A stretch of 64,000 bases of DNA from Actinostola sp. cb2023 (lineage: Eukaryota; Cnidaria; Anthozoa; Actiniaria; Actinostolidae): contig JAUJYZ010001239.1 of assembly GCA_033675265.1 (NCBI GenBank), forward strand, positions 342,524 to 406,523, written 5' to 3'. Below the pieces are notes generated by a model. That model ran no database searches and had not been told where the DNA came from. It was given only the letters and a program-made list of their open reading frames with translations. This document shows, one piece after another, positions 1 through 11,966 of the stretch. A program made the position numbers and the translations under genes. How positions within the stretch are numbered: position 1 is the first letter of the stretch; each line of letters starts with the position of its first letter.

Positions 1-531
1 GCAACTGTAAATATCTCAACGTTTTCCCTAAGGCCTACGGCAAACGTCGAACCGAACCATGAACTTAATTCAGTCGAACCTATTAATTTTGTGGATACAC
101 TGCATTAAACCTTTATTATTTTTATTATTATTATTAAATAGGCTGATCGATAGTAATAATATGATGGTCCCGTGATTATAACTTGCTAAGAAGGCTTATT
201 TTGAATAGGATCGGCGCGACTTAAGTTCGACGTTTACATTAGGCCTAAGCTCGTTTGCTTCCCGTTCTCAATCAGCAACTAGCACATGTGAATTTAACTT
301 TAAATATTTAATTCGTTCTGTCTTTTGTTTTCTTTGTAACTTTATAACATTCCCACGTGTATTCATAGTTATATATATGTAGAAACCACAGTGTCACTTA
401 GTCTTTCTGAAGATGACGTTTGTAACGTCGAATCATGTCTAAACTCAAAACTGTCGTTCTTGTCTTGAAACTATTACTTATTATTATTATTATTATAATT
501 TTAACCTATTCGTTCTATTCTTACACAGAAA
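1..531. other. 5' flank of the peptide gene, no gene seen
   Basis: AT-rich DNA with a short ATT run near 117-136. A consensus-like acceptor (cttacacag) ends at about 529, just before the ATG at 532. The peptide mRNA may therefore have an untranslated first exon somewhere in this stretch. No TATA box or other promoter element can be assigned with confidence. Confidence 0.4.
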
Positions 532-864
532 ATGAAGTGTGCTGTTATCCTGTTGTTTCTTGGCATCGCTTTGGTTTTCACCATCTCCAAAGCGCATATC
601 ATCGGTGGAGGAGGTTGTCCTAAATGTCACCGTGCAGATTCCAGTGGTGTATGCCGCAGAGTGTTTGGATGCAATGACAAGAGAAGCATCATCGGTGGAG
701 CAGGTTGTCCTAAATGTCACCGTGCAGATTCCAATGGTGTATGCCGCAGAGTGTTTGGATGCAATGACAAGAGGAACATCGTCCGTGCACCTTGTCGTAA
801 ATGTTACTATGAAGATGCCAATGGTGTGTGCCGCAAAAATGTTGATTGCAATGACGGAGCCTAA
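532..864 (+). CDS. secreted precursor of three Cys-rich peptides
   Basis: 110-residue ORF. Residues 1-21 form a clear signal peptide (MKCAV, then a hydrophobic core ending FTISKA). The rest is three tandem repeats of about 28 residues, each with four cysteines spaced C-x2-C-x8-C-x5-C around CPKCHRAD, GVCRRV and CND. Repeats 1 and 2 are nearly identical and each ends in a Lys-Arg pair. The third is divergent (CRKCYYED, CRKNVDC) and ends the protein. This layout (signal, repeat-KR-repeat-KR-repeat) is that of a prohormone-type precursor cleaved at dibasic sites to release three peptides with two disulfides each. I do not recognise the family. Neuropeptide, antimicrobial peptide and venom-type peptide are all possible. 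The start is chosen because it gives the signal peptide. The overlapping +2 frame is a shadow. No later coding exon is needed, since the ORF ends in a TAA. Confidence 0.8.
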   Translation: MKCAVILLFLGIALVFTISKAHIIGGGGCPKCHRADSSGVCRRVFGCNDKRSIIGGAGCPKCHRADSNGVCRRVFGCNDKRNIVRAPCRKCYYEDANGVCRKNVDCNDGA

Positions 865-2473
865 TTTAATATAATGTGTGATTTAAATGTGTAACTACAA
901 GTTAAGTAGTCTAATTGACTAAACGAATAGCGTGATAAAGACTAATTGTTGGAATGCTTCGAATTCCTTGAGTAAAATTTCATAGCAGGGGATCGAATAG
1001 CGTGAATGTGTAGTAGTGTTTTTCATACGGATTTAGAAACATCGCACAGAAATTTGTGTCACATCCGGGATATTATCCTAATTATATGCTAGACCCATTC
1101 TCATTACGGCACTCGGCCACTCGATCTTCGTAATATTTACAGTAAAATCGAAGAAAGTCAATGTTTAGGCTGTCATTTACAAATGAACCAGTGATCTACG
1201 ATAAATTGTAACAACGGAATACAAAATACTTGAGTGACTGAAGTTTACTTGCCAAGTTATCGATTGTAAATATCCTTTCGTCTTCTTGCGACTTTTTCAG
1301 GGTGAATGTCGGGTCTCCGTAGTGTTCAAATGTATGGGATTTCATCATGCCAGCAGTTCGATCGATTCCTGTTACTCAGCCTTGCGAAATACAATAATTG
1401 TAACACTCGAATTTTGGTGCCCCGACATAGCTGGATTGCTTCCAATATCAAGCTTTCCTCCATACCAATGTTCACTAGCGACTTTTCTTGAAGTTCTGTT
1501 TCATACCAACGAAGCGAAGCAGTCGAAAATGTCAAATTACGAGACGATTTTTAGCTTCAAAACACTTCCATCGGCTGCCATTTTAATTTGACCTTGCAGC
1601 CTAGCCTCCATTGCTATAGCTACAGAAATTTAAGCACCAGTTTCTTTTTTACCACGGATAAAATAAGCCGCGAAGTAAGGGGAATTTATGACATTGGAGC
1701 GAGCGTTTGGCCGGGCGGGAACTGGGTTCTAGTTTAAGAGATTAACCCGCGAAATTCACTATAAGCTTCCAAAAAAAGCTTTTCCCACCAAATTTTCGAT
1801 ACATTTTCTATTTTAGGGGGGAACTCTGAGATTTAAATAAGGATCGTGTATCGTTTCTTCAAATGCAACCTATTTTAAGGATATGACCGATTTGTATGGG
1901 TAATTCTGTGCGATGAATTGTAAAACATTGTTTCGTTTAATTTACTTCAATTAAACTATTCATATACTGTGATATTTGTCTCGTCATATAATTTCAGTGG
2001 TTTCCGCTCTGTAAAAACGTTGTGTCTCTGCTACAGTTCATTTTTGCATCAAAAGTCGTATGTTGCTTAACAGTTAAATATATTGTATTTTGCAAATAGG
2101 GGAGGAGAGCAGAAGGGAGGGAAGGGAAAATTAAGGTTTATAGACAATATGCATGGATACGCATTTACGTTAGACAAAAAGACTTAGTTAAAAAAAGCTC
2201 AGTTATCTAGAGTAATTCCCATGTGTAGAGTGATTTTGCTTAGCCCGTGAAATACATATTGGGTTAATAGACGTTAATTTACCTTAATTTTATTGCATTC
2301 TTCGATGCTCATTGGACGATTAGACTTAGTTTATTAGCCAATTGTATTTCTAAAAGTTCAAATACAAAGATTGTGAAGTTGTCCGAATATAGCCAAAAAC
2401 CCATGGCGCATCTTAGTTAAAAAAATACCTAGTTACAATCAGCGAAACAATCCATATATTCAATATAAAACAT
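865..2473. other. intergenic, no gene supported
   Basis: Only short open frames without recognisable domains occur here. A purine-rich tract (gggaggagagcagaaggga type) lies near 2099-2130. I see no inverted repeat with a target-site duplication and no RNA gene. Confidence 0.5.
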
Positions 2474-3613
2474 TTAAGGTATCAGGATACGTTTTGGACC
2501 CCGGCCCTATGTCTTTGGACTTCGACAACACGCGCGCTTTACAATATTTTACCTAGAAAGTATACATTTTCTGAAAGCTGAATAAATGTAGTTTTTGATA
2601 ATACTTTCATATTTTTAGATTTTGCATGATAGAAATCGTTAAGCGAGTATACGTGAAATTCGACCGTGGTGCGTTCTAAAAGTTCGATTGCATATGAAAA
2701 TTAAGTTATACTTGTGAAAAATACTCTATCAGACTCTAGAGATAATGAACTTAAAAACAGTGTCTCAATTTTCCGATATCTGTTTTAGATCAACCGCAAT
2801 CCTACGCCAAAGTTGAGCAATTGATTTTAGAGCCATGTTGTCAACAAATAGGGCCATAACGTTTGAATGAAAATAACATGAAAAAATGGGAGACATCATT
2901 TTTTAGATCAACTATTGCTAAACCACCTTGCAAATTTTCAGCGAAATCAATTGAAACCCTAGCGACATTAAGCTTCCGAAAGACGTGCATTTAGCGCTGA
3001 AAATAGTTCCGAGAAAATACGCAATTACTGTTTTGGAAGATCAAGCCACACCATGTTTGTCCAACACCTAGCGTAATTGAATCTGTCAACCACTTGTCAA
3101 GATATCTGATCAGTATTCAACAAAGGTCGACAGGTCATATGCAAATGACGGTTGCCGGGGCATGTTTTAGTGTGTATGTATGTATTTGTATGGGTTGTCT
3201 GCTCTGTTTGGTCCCGAACGGTTTCTTCGAAGACGAAGTCGACGATCTTCTTCTTGGATGATAATATAAAGATTTAAGTTTTCTTGAAGAAATGTATTTG
3301 CTATTACATGTAAAAAGTTCAAAAGTGTATCGTTAAAATTATTCTGTTTAGTTGTTGTATCGTTCTCCGCATGGTTATGAGTGTCACGTACTGATGCGCT
3401 TCGACTGATGTCACAATCCAACCAATTACTGTTGACATATCGTTTCCTGTAGCAAAATAGTCACGATTTTGGTTATCTTCATTTTCTCTGCTTGATTCGT
3501 TAAAATTTGTAATTTCTTTTAAAGAAAGTCATAGAAAAAGGAAAGCTTATTCAAAATCTTTAAAAATCCGATTTTGATTTTTTTTGCTAAAAAAACATAT
3601 CCTGATACCTTAA
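2474..3613. mobile_element. 1.13-kb non-autonomous element with TTAA target duplication
   Basis: TTAA at 2474-2477 is followed by GGTATCAGGATA, and the inverse TATCCTGATACC is followed by TTAA at 3610-3613. The element proper is 2478-3609 (1132 bp). TTAA duplications are typical of piggyBac and Kolobok DNA transposons. No transposase frame is visible, so it is a non-autonomous derivative. The ORF at 3167-3421 (minus) has no recognisable domain. Confidence 0.75.
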
Positions 3614-3633
3614 GGAATGGTCAACGCTTAGCA

Positions 3634-3739
3634 TGCGTCCATCGAGTTATGGAGCACGCGGGAATTTGGGAGAGCACGAGAGAATCGTAAGAGTTGCTCG
3701 AGGCTTCACGAGTGCTCTCCCAAATTTCCAAGTGCTCCA
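3634..3739. repeat. palindromic MITE, left part, interrupted by a Mutator-like element
   Basis: GCGTCCATCGAGTTATGGAG near 3635 is the inverse of the sequence at 5131-5157 (CTCCATAAACTCGATAGACGC). The internal stem GGGAGAGCACGAG / CTCGTG..GTGCTCTCCC lies at 3668-3727. The two halves form one palindromic MITE of about 130 bp once the element at 3740-5130 is removed. A related sequence (gcgtccattgagttatgga) is at 23689. Confidence 0.7.
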
Positions 3740-5130
3740 AGCATGTGTACATTTTGTCTGCGCATGCGTTTGGATTCAGATTTCAAAGTACCTATTTGCA
3801 TAATCGATACTTCAGCTTTTGTCATTCATGTGCCAACGATGTGCCAACCAGAGATCGATTGGCTGTTGAAACAAAACGTGTGAGAAGTCTTTGTGGGAAT
3901 GGTTGGCACATTTACATCACAATGTTAATGTTTGTAAACATGAAGTATCGCTATTGTTTTGCCAAGTGCACTGCTGTGGAAGATTTAGTGAGCGATCTAC
4001 GTCTCTAGAATGAAGTTTTAGAAAATCATTGAAAGGAAATCAATAGTCCGCCTACTTATGTGGTGCTGTGGATATTTTTTTCCGTATAATGGAACAAAAT
4101 CCGCCAAAACAAGGCAACATTCCTACGGAGAAGTCGGGTGAATGAGTGATACTTAGACACTTCAAATCCACCGCAAAGCAAGAGGGACAATTTTTCAACT
4201 CCAACAAACAAGACCTTACGAAACTAGCATGAGTGAAGCAATAAATCACGGAAGAAAATTGCTGGGGGGTGAGCTACTAAGAGAAGTTTTCTTATAATTT
4301 AGTTTGACACGTCACCAATTCAGATAAACGATTCGCAAACACAATGCTGAATAAAAACTCAATGTGAATCAAACTTATATCAAACGGTTTACAGCTGATT
4401 CTAAGAAATCCAAAAAAATGAAGAATTAAGCTATCCTTTACAATAAATTTCAACACATAGAGTGTTTGTAATATGGTATACACCAGCGATGAAAATCAGT
4501 CAAAATCATAACAAATAGAGTGTACTAATACCATAGTACCAAAATAATACGATCTCACATCGAGGGACAATTTTTCAGCTTAAAATAAGTTCTCGAATGC
4601 AAAGAATAAGCTTAGAAGAAGTCAATTTGTGCTATTTTCGGCTGGGGGGCTAGTTAATAAGTATTGTACTTTAGGTAGGAATGTTAGGAAAACACGTGCA
4701 AAAATGATAAATACCCAACTGAACCGAGCAAAATACTTTGAGAATACTTGAATGTAGAGAACTCAAATTCACAGAATGTGACCTTCAATGTGTCGGTACT
4801 AACGTTCACTGTGAAGTATCTCTTGAAGTCATCTTCGATGAGAATAAATCCAAAGGACAATGTAGCTGGTTTTAGGATAACTCCTTGTTTTGGCGGATTT
4901 TGTTCCTTGATATTTTATCATCTACGACCCTTATACGGAAAAAAATCATCTACAGCAAAACAAAAGTAGGCAGACTATTGATTTCCTTTCAAATATTTTC
5001 TTGAACATCATTCTAGAGACGAAGATCGCTCACTAAATCTCCCACCGCAGTGCAATTTGCAAAGAAAATGGCGGCAAATCACTTTCAAATCTGAATTCTA
5101 ACGCATGCGCAGACAAAATGTATACATGTT
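3740..5130. mobile_element. Mutator-like non-autonomous element, copy 1 (1391 bp)
   Basis: Terminal inverted repeats begin AGCATGTGTAC and AACATGTATAC, then share ATTTTGTCTGCGCATGCG. The element is flanked by a perfect 9-bp duplication AGTGCTCCA (3731-3739 and 5131-5139). Nine-bp duplications are typical of Mutator-like elements. The same 1391-bp unit occurs at 48583-49973 with its own 9-bp duplication, and a diverged 1284-bp relative occurs at 53433-54716. Short ORFs inside are also present in copy 2 but have no recognisable domain. I see no transposase. Confidence 0.85.
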
Positions 5131-5165
5131 AGTGCTCCATAAACTCGATAGACGCACAGCTAAAG

Positions 5166-5522
<357 letters not shown>

Positions 5523-6239
5523 TCAGAGAAAATACGAAGTCAACAGAACAACATTGTTCCTGTCAGAGTTGTCATGAGTTCCACTTAATTTGGGCTTGGC
5601 TTGATTGTTTTCACACATGTAGGTGTTAACTTCGGTTGCATCACGATGGGGTAGTTTCGGGAGTCTTATTACTGAGCCACGCGAATTCCAAGCTCTAAAT
5701 TTATTTATGTGTTTGTATATACATATCAGTACACATTAATATATTGTATGGTTCGATTCGCGAATGTATATTTATAGTTTGTTCCTGTTTGTATAAAAGT
5801 AGTCAAGGAACGAACAAATTGTTGTGATAAATGACGGCATATATTTAAACTAGGTCATAGTGTTAAATGCTTGATGAATAATTGTCAACATACTTCGATG
5901 ACAATTAAACAAAAACTGTTAAAATTATAGTATTCACTTATTCCTCATTGGGTCTATATTTCAGTTACAAATCCTTGGAAAGGGCATGAATTTTCCAATT
6001 TGTCATCCTTGAATAGGGTCAGGGTTTCGACATCCCGGGAGCACACCCCTATCCTAAAATTCCAGGAGTCCCCCAATCCTTGACAAAAGACGCGCTTGGT
6101 CAGGCTTATCCTTAATTCAGTCTAAAAATGCCGACAAAAACGCGAATAATTGGTTGAATTATATTTTCCCTATTGCTGGTTTTCATTAGAAGTCATTTCC
6201 GGTCTCGTGAGGAATTTTCATCAGCTGAATTGCACCTTT
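5523..6239. other. intergenic, repeat fragment only
   Basis: No gene is supported. Positions 5985-6085 (CCTTGAATAGGGTCAGGG, then CCCCTATCC) match the second half of the repeat at 5166, so the microsatellite and 0.5 kb of other DNA appear to lie within one interrupted copy. Confidence 0.45.
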
Positions 6240-7680
6240 TCAAAAGAATACTCTCTGCTTGATAGCACATGGAGGGCAGTGTTTGCCTGTCATTTGAAGC
6301 AAATAATGAGATTCAAGGAGTTTTAACAGCTGATTGAAAGCCAGCAATACTCCAAATATAAACAGACGTAAATAACATGTTGTTTTATTTCGCAAAGAAA
6401 CGTGCGCAATATGAATAATAATCATTTCCATTTCAATCCCTGAATAAACGCAGCTGATGTCAAATAATATATTAGTTGATCTCATAGAAATTGGTAAAAT
6501 CGATCAGTTTAGTGCATCATTTGATATATTGATTGTAGATCCTTTAAACGAAAGGTTTATTATTATTATTTAATATCACTCTTTTTATTGCATGACATTA
6601 ATTGTTTTATTTCATTCTTGCAAAGATGTACCATTAAAATTTTAACACCAATAATTTATCACCCAACAATTCCTTGGAAAGGCTCAGTCTTGTGGTTTGA
6701 CATTACAATATTTCTTGCCATTTTAGAGCTCGCTACAAGGTCAGCCGTGTATAGTATCTTCTATAACAAATCCTACACTTCCTCTTTGAATTGTATTGAC
6801 AGGGCCTCCAGCGGCAAATGGGGGACTAGGGGGACTAGGGGGACTAGGGGGACTAGGAGGACTAGGGGGACTAGGGGGACTAGGGGGACTAGGGGGACTA
6901 GGGGAACTAGGGGGACTAGGGGGACTAGGGGGACTAGGGGGACTAGGGGGACTAGGGGGACTAGGGGGACTAGGGGGACTAGGGGGACTAGGGGGACTAG
7001 GGGGACTAGGGGGACTAGGGGGACTAGGGGGACTAGGGGGACTAGGGGGACTAGGGGGACTAGGGGGACTAGGGGGACTAGGGGGACTAGGGGGACTAGG
7101 GGGACTAGGGGGACTAGGGGGACTAGGGGGACTAGGGGGACTAGGGGGACTAGGGGGACTAGGGGGACTAGGGGAACTAGGGGAACTAGGGGGACTAGGG
7201 GGACTAGGGGGACTAGGGGGACTAGGGGGACTAGGGGGACTAGGGGGACTAGGGGGACTAGGGGGACTAAGTGGACTAAGTGGACTAGGGGAACAAGCGG
7301 GACTGGGAGACCCACATTTTTTTTCGCGTCCTTTTGTCCTGTTGAGTGTAATTTTAATTAAAATTAAAACAATATAAATTATAAGTTATAAATAGTTTGG
7401 GATAAACCTGGAAAATCCATAAAGTATGACAACTTGGTACGGTCAGTGAATAGTTCATTGTGATAAAATAAACCATGCATTTGGCAAGACTACAGTTTCA
7501 CCATACAACATGTATAAATATCTTACCAGCAGGAATGAAATGGAAGTCCTGTACATGTTTGAAACGGCTTTGATCTTTGATCTGTGTATTTTCCACAGGG
7601 TCGACAGCCACAGCAACTTCAGTAAAGGCAATAAATCCAACGAGAATCAATAAAACAAGATTCAACTTCATCGTAACCAT
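6240..7680 (-). CDS. two-exon small secreted peptide with a CPPC motif
   Basis: Exon 1 runs from 7680 (MVTMKLN) or more likely 7671 (MKLNLVLL) down to 7527. It encodes a strong signal peptide ending TEVAVA and a hydrophilic stretch ending in HFIPAG. It stops at a canonical donor (GCTG|GTAAGA, phase 1). The only good partner I find is at 6286-6240, where CATTTGACAG-type acceptor sequence (read on the minus strand as ..tgacag|GCAAAC) is followed in the right phase by [14 protein letters not shown] and a stop. The joined protein is about 63 residues, with a mature part of some 40 residues and two cysteines in C-x2-C. The family is not recognised. The intron (6287-7526) contains the 9-bp minisatellite at 6817-7291. 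Exon 1 is well supported; the pairing with exon 2 is inference from phase and splice sites. Confidence 0.6.
6817..7291. repeat. 9-bp minisatellite, GGGGGACTA unit, about 52 copies
   Basis: Near-perfect tandem array with rare variants (GGGGAACTA, GGAGGACTA, AAGTGGACTA at the end). Runs of five guanines every nine bases on the plus strand would allow G-quadruplexes. The long open frames across it in four frames (Gly-Leu-Gly, Gly-Thr-Arg, Val-Pro-Leu repeats) follow from a unit whose length is a multiple of three and are not genes. It lies in the intron of the minus-strand peptide gene. Confidence 0.97.
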
Positions 7681-8023
7681 CCGAGGCATAACACTGTACG
7701 ACGTGAGAACCCTCAACTGGCCAAAATTGTTGGGTTCGTGTGTGTAATACATATATGCATTATATTAACGCTTTATTAGCCTAGATGTGAAAACAGAAAA
7801 CAGAAAATATTGGACTGTATCTGCTGTCGATATTTTGGTACTTTTGGTCCCTTTGGTCAACTGCTGTTATATTTTTTTAAAGTTTTACTGCGAAAACATC
7901 TACAGGAAAAGTACTAAGTAACGATTTTTAAGAAACGCCACATAGTTATTTGCACAAAATGTTAAAGATTAGAAACCAGAAAGATGCTTTCTTTTAAAAT
8001 GCAGAAAAGTGGTTAATCGTTCT
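7681..8023. other. upstream region of the minus-strand peptide gene
   Basis: AT-rich. Nothing beyond a possible promoter for the gene ending at 7680. No TATA element can be chosen with confidence. Confidence 0.35.
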
Positions 8024-8477
8024 GGCCCTGCGCACGGAGTTGGTGTACAAGAGCGTAACATAAATTCTCACGCTACTTTTTACTCATTTTATCGAAATCT
8101 ACTGATCCTTTCACAACAGAAATTTGTAGTTTAATAGTAAAAACAAGGTGCATTCATACACAATAAAACGTTTTTTTGTTAATGCAATATTAAAAAATAT
8201 ATGCCGATTTTTTCGAACTGTACCGAAAAAATGTTCAATTTTTGCGTACTTTTTTATTCGACAAATCGTAGGTTTTTTGTAGTTATAAAAATACCTATTT
8301 GCTTACCATGAAAACTAAGTTGATGGTACAAATGCACTTGAAATTCTTTGTCATTTCAAGCTGTTGTTTATGTCTGTACTTCTGATATCCACAAAATATC
8401 CGCCAATAAACAGCGTGAGGAAATATTTTTGTTGTTCAAAGTTGTGTGATTCTCTGTCATTATCGCGCGTTAGGCGA

Positions 8478-8670
8478 AAAATGCGTGATCGCATTTTTCG
8501 CCTTAGGCGCCATTTCGCCTATCGCGCACTTTTCGCCTATCACGCATTTTTCGCCTATCACGCACTTTTCGCCTATTACGCACTTTTCGCCTATTACGCA
8601 CTTTTCGCCTATCACGCACTTTTCGCCTATCACGCACTTTTCGCCTATCACGCACTTTTCGCTTGTAGCG
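8478..8670. repeat. 18-bp tandem array, left subterminal
   Basis: About nine copies of CGCACTTTTCGCCTATCA with C/T variants, starting after a GCGCGTTAGGCGAAAAATGC segment. Two further units in the opposite sense, spaced by GAAGACGCATT, lie at 8822-8898. The matching right-end array is at 16882-17012. Confidence 0.9.
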
Positions 8671-8962
8671 CATTCTTTTAGCGCACGCTTTGCCCATATC
8701 TGTATAATTATTTAGAATTATTCATTACCGGACAAAATAAAGACGAACTCAAAAATTGTCCTAAAAAAGAGAGGAAATGTTGAACTTTATAATGCCCGAT
8801 AATAGAAGTGCACTGAAAACAATGAGGCGAAAAGTGCGTGATGAAGACGCATTGGGCGAAAAGTGCGTAATGAAGACGCATTGGGCGAAAAGTGCGCCAT
8901 GGGCAAGATAACTTAGTTGAGCACAAGCCGCCGAGCCGCTCCGGTGTCATACGATTTCTTCC

Positions 8963-10058
8963 TTGTCGACGATGGACAGAAAATGTGGAAAGGAGCGACT
9001 ACAGGAATCAAAGGACCGAAAAAGGCGTCTTTCCAGAGAAAGATCAAAAAAATATTACGACAGACAGAAAGAGATAAAAAGGAATCAAGAAAATGAAACT
9101 GAAAGAGATATGTTTAGTGGGTTTCCCTCAAGGCAAGCGAAAAAAAGGGCAATAAGTAAAGTGAGAGAAGTCCTTCCATTAACACCTGAGAAAAGAGCTG
9201 AAGTTGTCTTAACTTTAATTGACAGTCCTGAAGTAAAAAAAAGGATAAAATAACCAAAAGACAGTACGTTGGATAGCGTCAAGGAAGCGATAGCAAGTGT
9301 GAAAACGAAACGCAGTAACGATGCACGAGTCGCCATGACGGTGGGCCTATCAATGCTGTGCAGTGCAAGTAGTGGGATGTCTCAAGAAAACATTTCCAAG
9401 GAACTTGGTATCAATAGAAGAAGAATTGCCGCAAGTCTGCAGCACAGGAAAACATCATTACAAAATCTGACGAAGTCGTCCTGGACGGAAATAAAAAGGA
9501 AAACCCGTAGCGATGTCATCCCAGAAGAAGAAAAAAAGATGGCGCACGACTTTTGGACAAGTCCCGGTATCTCCCGCCCTACTGGGAACAAAAAGGGTGT
9601 ATCAAGGAAAAGAATTGGTCCCAACGACTACATAGAGCACGAAAAACAAATACTTGAGAAGACGCAAACAGAAGTTTACAACGAATTCAAAGAAAAAATA
9701 CCCAAACATCATCATGGGTCAACGGTACTTTGAAGGCTGTAAACCATTCTTTGTGATTCCAACAAGAACCCAAGATAGAAACTCCTGCTGTTGTAGGCTT
9801 CATGTAGAAATACAAATGTTGTTTAAATCTTGCATGAACTTCCGAAGGAAGCTTCTTGCTAACTCACCTGAACTGGCTGAAGAAGGAAATGCTAACATTT
9901 TTGACCACCTTTCTGATCTGGTCTCTTCCACAATGTGTGGTAAGTCAGATAGCGCATTTCATAAAAAGCAGTGCATATACCGAGATTGTGAACACTGTGG
10001 TTCAGGCAAATTTAGACTTCTTCCAGAAGAAAAGAGTACTGATACGTCAACAGATAAG
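8963..10058 (+). pseudogene. Cys-rich transposase-like gene, broken
   Basis: One frame runs from the ATG at 8963 (MSTMDRKCGK, a basic RKR-rich start) to 9733, with a single in-frame TAA at 9251-9253. Coding then continues in another frame near 9715 (GQRYFEGCKPFFV) to a consensus donor AAG|GTATGT at 10058. The second half has RNSCCCRLHVE and later CIYRDCEHC, a pattern of clustered cysteines and histidines that suggests metal binding. Similar proteins (KPFFV followed by RNxCCCxxHxE) are, as far as I recall, abundant repetitive genes in cnidarians, which together with the flanking TIRs suggests the element's transposase. The fold and catalytic residues are not identified. The stop and frameshift indicate a dead copy, unless they are assembly errors. 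Confidence 0.55.
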
Positions 10059-10408
10059 GTATGTAATATATATATTAGAATTCAGTTCTGTTCCACACCC
10101 CACAATCTTTAGCTTTAAATAATATCGTGTTTAAATAAAAATTATTGTATTGTATTGTATATCTCGTTGCCAGATAACCCGGTTGCTACAAATGTATATC
10201 GCGAGACCGCTAAAATTATTATGTTTTGTTTTACTTTTGCTTCATTCAGGAAAATACACGATACAATAATTTTGTAATAGGTTTTATTAATTGTATTCAC
10301 TAAGTATACTTTTACAGGAGCTTTTCAAAAATGGGAAAACTCGAGAATTTCAGTATTTGTTTCAGTAGTAAGAATCTAAGCTACATGTAACATGACTTAA
10401 TTTTCAAG

Positions 10409-10599
10409 ATCAAGTTGAAAGCCTCAAGGGACTTGAACGCCAGTTGCTAGACACGATGAAAAATCAGGGAACTTGGACTCGCACGGCCTTAGAGGACTTG
10501 TCCCCCATCCTGGCCGATTTCCATCGCCACAGAGAGAACATCCTCTCCATGTTGGCTCGCATGGACGAGATGGAGGACCAGTTACTCAAACGACCGTAA
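10409..10599 (+). CDS. terminal coding exon, coiled-coil-like, family uncertain
   Basis: After an acceptor (ttttcaag) at 10408 an open frame starts at CAA 10411 and runs 62 codons to TAA 10597-10599. It encodes charged heptad-rich sequence (VESLKGLERQLLDTMK, later MLARMDEMEDQLL). Codon content is clearly protein-like, unlike the neighbourhood. It could be the last exon of the gene at 8963, but the phase does not fit a direct junction with the donor at 10058, so a middle exon or another gene is needed. Such tails are common in Myb/SANT-type accessory proteins of transposons. That is analogy only. Confidence 0.45.
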
Positions 10600-10723
10600 C
10601 CACAAATGAAAAGTGAATGCATAAGCTCATGTGCATTTCTTACTGTCTTATGTTTGGTTGATCAAATCTCTTCCCCTCCGTTGTATCCATTGCCATTGGT
10701 GCAAAGTCATTCGAAATGGCAGA

Positions 10724-11273
10724 TTAATGCACCTATCAATGATGCCGCAGGGTGTAGGGGGCGGGCTACACACAGGAGTTTGACATCTTGGGCTTTACCA
10801 GGGTCGGGATTTTGAAAATTGCGTGTGCCAACGTACGTGTGCCCCAGGGAAGGGAATTTGACGTAAATCCGCCATCTTGGAAAATACCCAGAAGGCCATG
10901 GGAACAACCAAAAAGTAAGAAAATCGGCTTGTTTCTCAGTTTTAATATCCCATCGTTTCTTTTTAACCCTACTATAGTATAAAAATATTGGCTTACCTTC
11001 TCTTTGGGGTATATTCATGATTTATTTGCTCTGTTATCGCATGCATGATATTTGATCATTGAAATCGAACTTTCAAAATTTAAATAAAATTTCAATGAGA
11101 ACCTTGTAAACACTTCCTAAAATATGTATAATTTTCTCAACATGGGGCAGGAATTTGATGCTCGAGTGATGCGCAAGGGAAGGGAAATTGATTCAATATT
11201 TCTGAAATTGTCAAATTCCCCTGAGTTAGCCCGCCCCCTATACCCTGGGGCATAACATTGATAGGTGCATAAA
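10724..11273. repeat. MITE with long inverted ends
   Basis: TGCACCTATCAATG..GGGTGTAGGGGGCGGGCTA at 10728 is inverted at 11225-11269 (TAGCCCGCCCCCTATACCC..CATTGATAGGTGCA). Flanks are TTAA on the left and TAAA on the right. Confidence 0.7.
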
Positions 11274-11966
11274 GATCAACTTTGAACCCCTATGGAAGTT
11301 GAACACCAGTATGCCGTTGAAAAGTGAGTGCAGATATACATTTTATCACCATCTGATCTGTTATTGCCATTGAGTCATTGACATCAAACTTTTTTACCCG
11401 CCATATTTAATTTGGGTGTACAAATCCTCCCTTCCCCCCGGTCTAAAAACATGTGAAAAGTCAGGCTCGTTTTCAGGTAAGAACGATATAAATATACCGG
11501 TATTCATAAAATGGAAGTCAATTGCTTTTCTGAGCAAAATTCATGCACATGCTTTGAGAATTGATAATGTGTGATGAGATTATTTCGATGTCTACACTTT
11601 ATGCATTCACTTTCTGCAGTGTTTATGTTTTGAACCCTGAAATCTGTGATATTGTACAGTGTAGGTAGGTAGCTACATGTAGGTAATCAACTCAAAGTTT
11701 CAAGTTTTATTTTTTACTCATTTGTTATAGTATCAATATAATTATAGTACATGTAAATTTAAGTAGAATTACAAAAATATATGTAAATGTTTATGGATAA
11801 ATAAATAATGTTGAAATAAATAATATTAGTATAGTATATAAAAAACTATAATAATATGCACATTATTAAGTAATATACATAAATGCATGTAAATGTTATG
11901 GATAAATAAATAATATTTATATATTATATAAATAACTATGTCCATCATTACTAATAATGTACTCAT

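Noticed and set aside
3694..4483. Short ORFs repeated at 48588-49326
   Set aside because: They are conserved only because the two Mutator-like copies are nearly identical at all sites; no domain and no codon-position bias is evident.
6588..7377. Long ORFs encoding Gly-Thr-Arg, Gly-Leu-Gly and Val-Pro-Leu repeats, collagen-like at first sight
   Set aside because: They exist only because the 9-bp minisatellite has a length divisible by three; all follow the repeat and none has a signal or flanking domain.
8364..8715. Overlapping Ala/Phe/His- and Arg-rich ORFs on both strands
   Set aside because: Translation of the 18-bp subterminal array of the 9.3-kb element.
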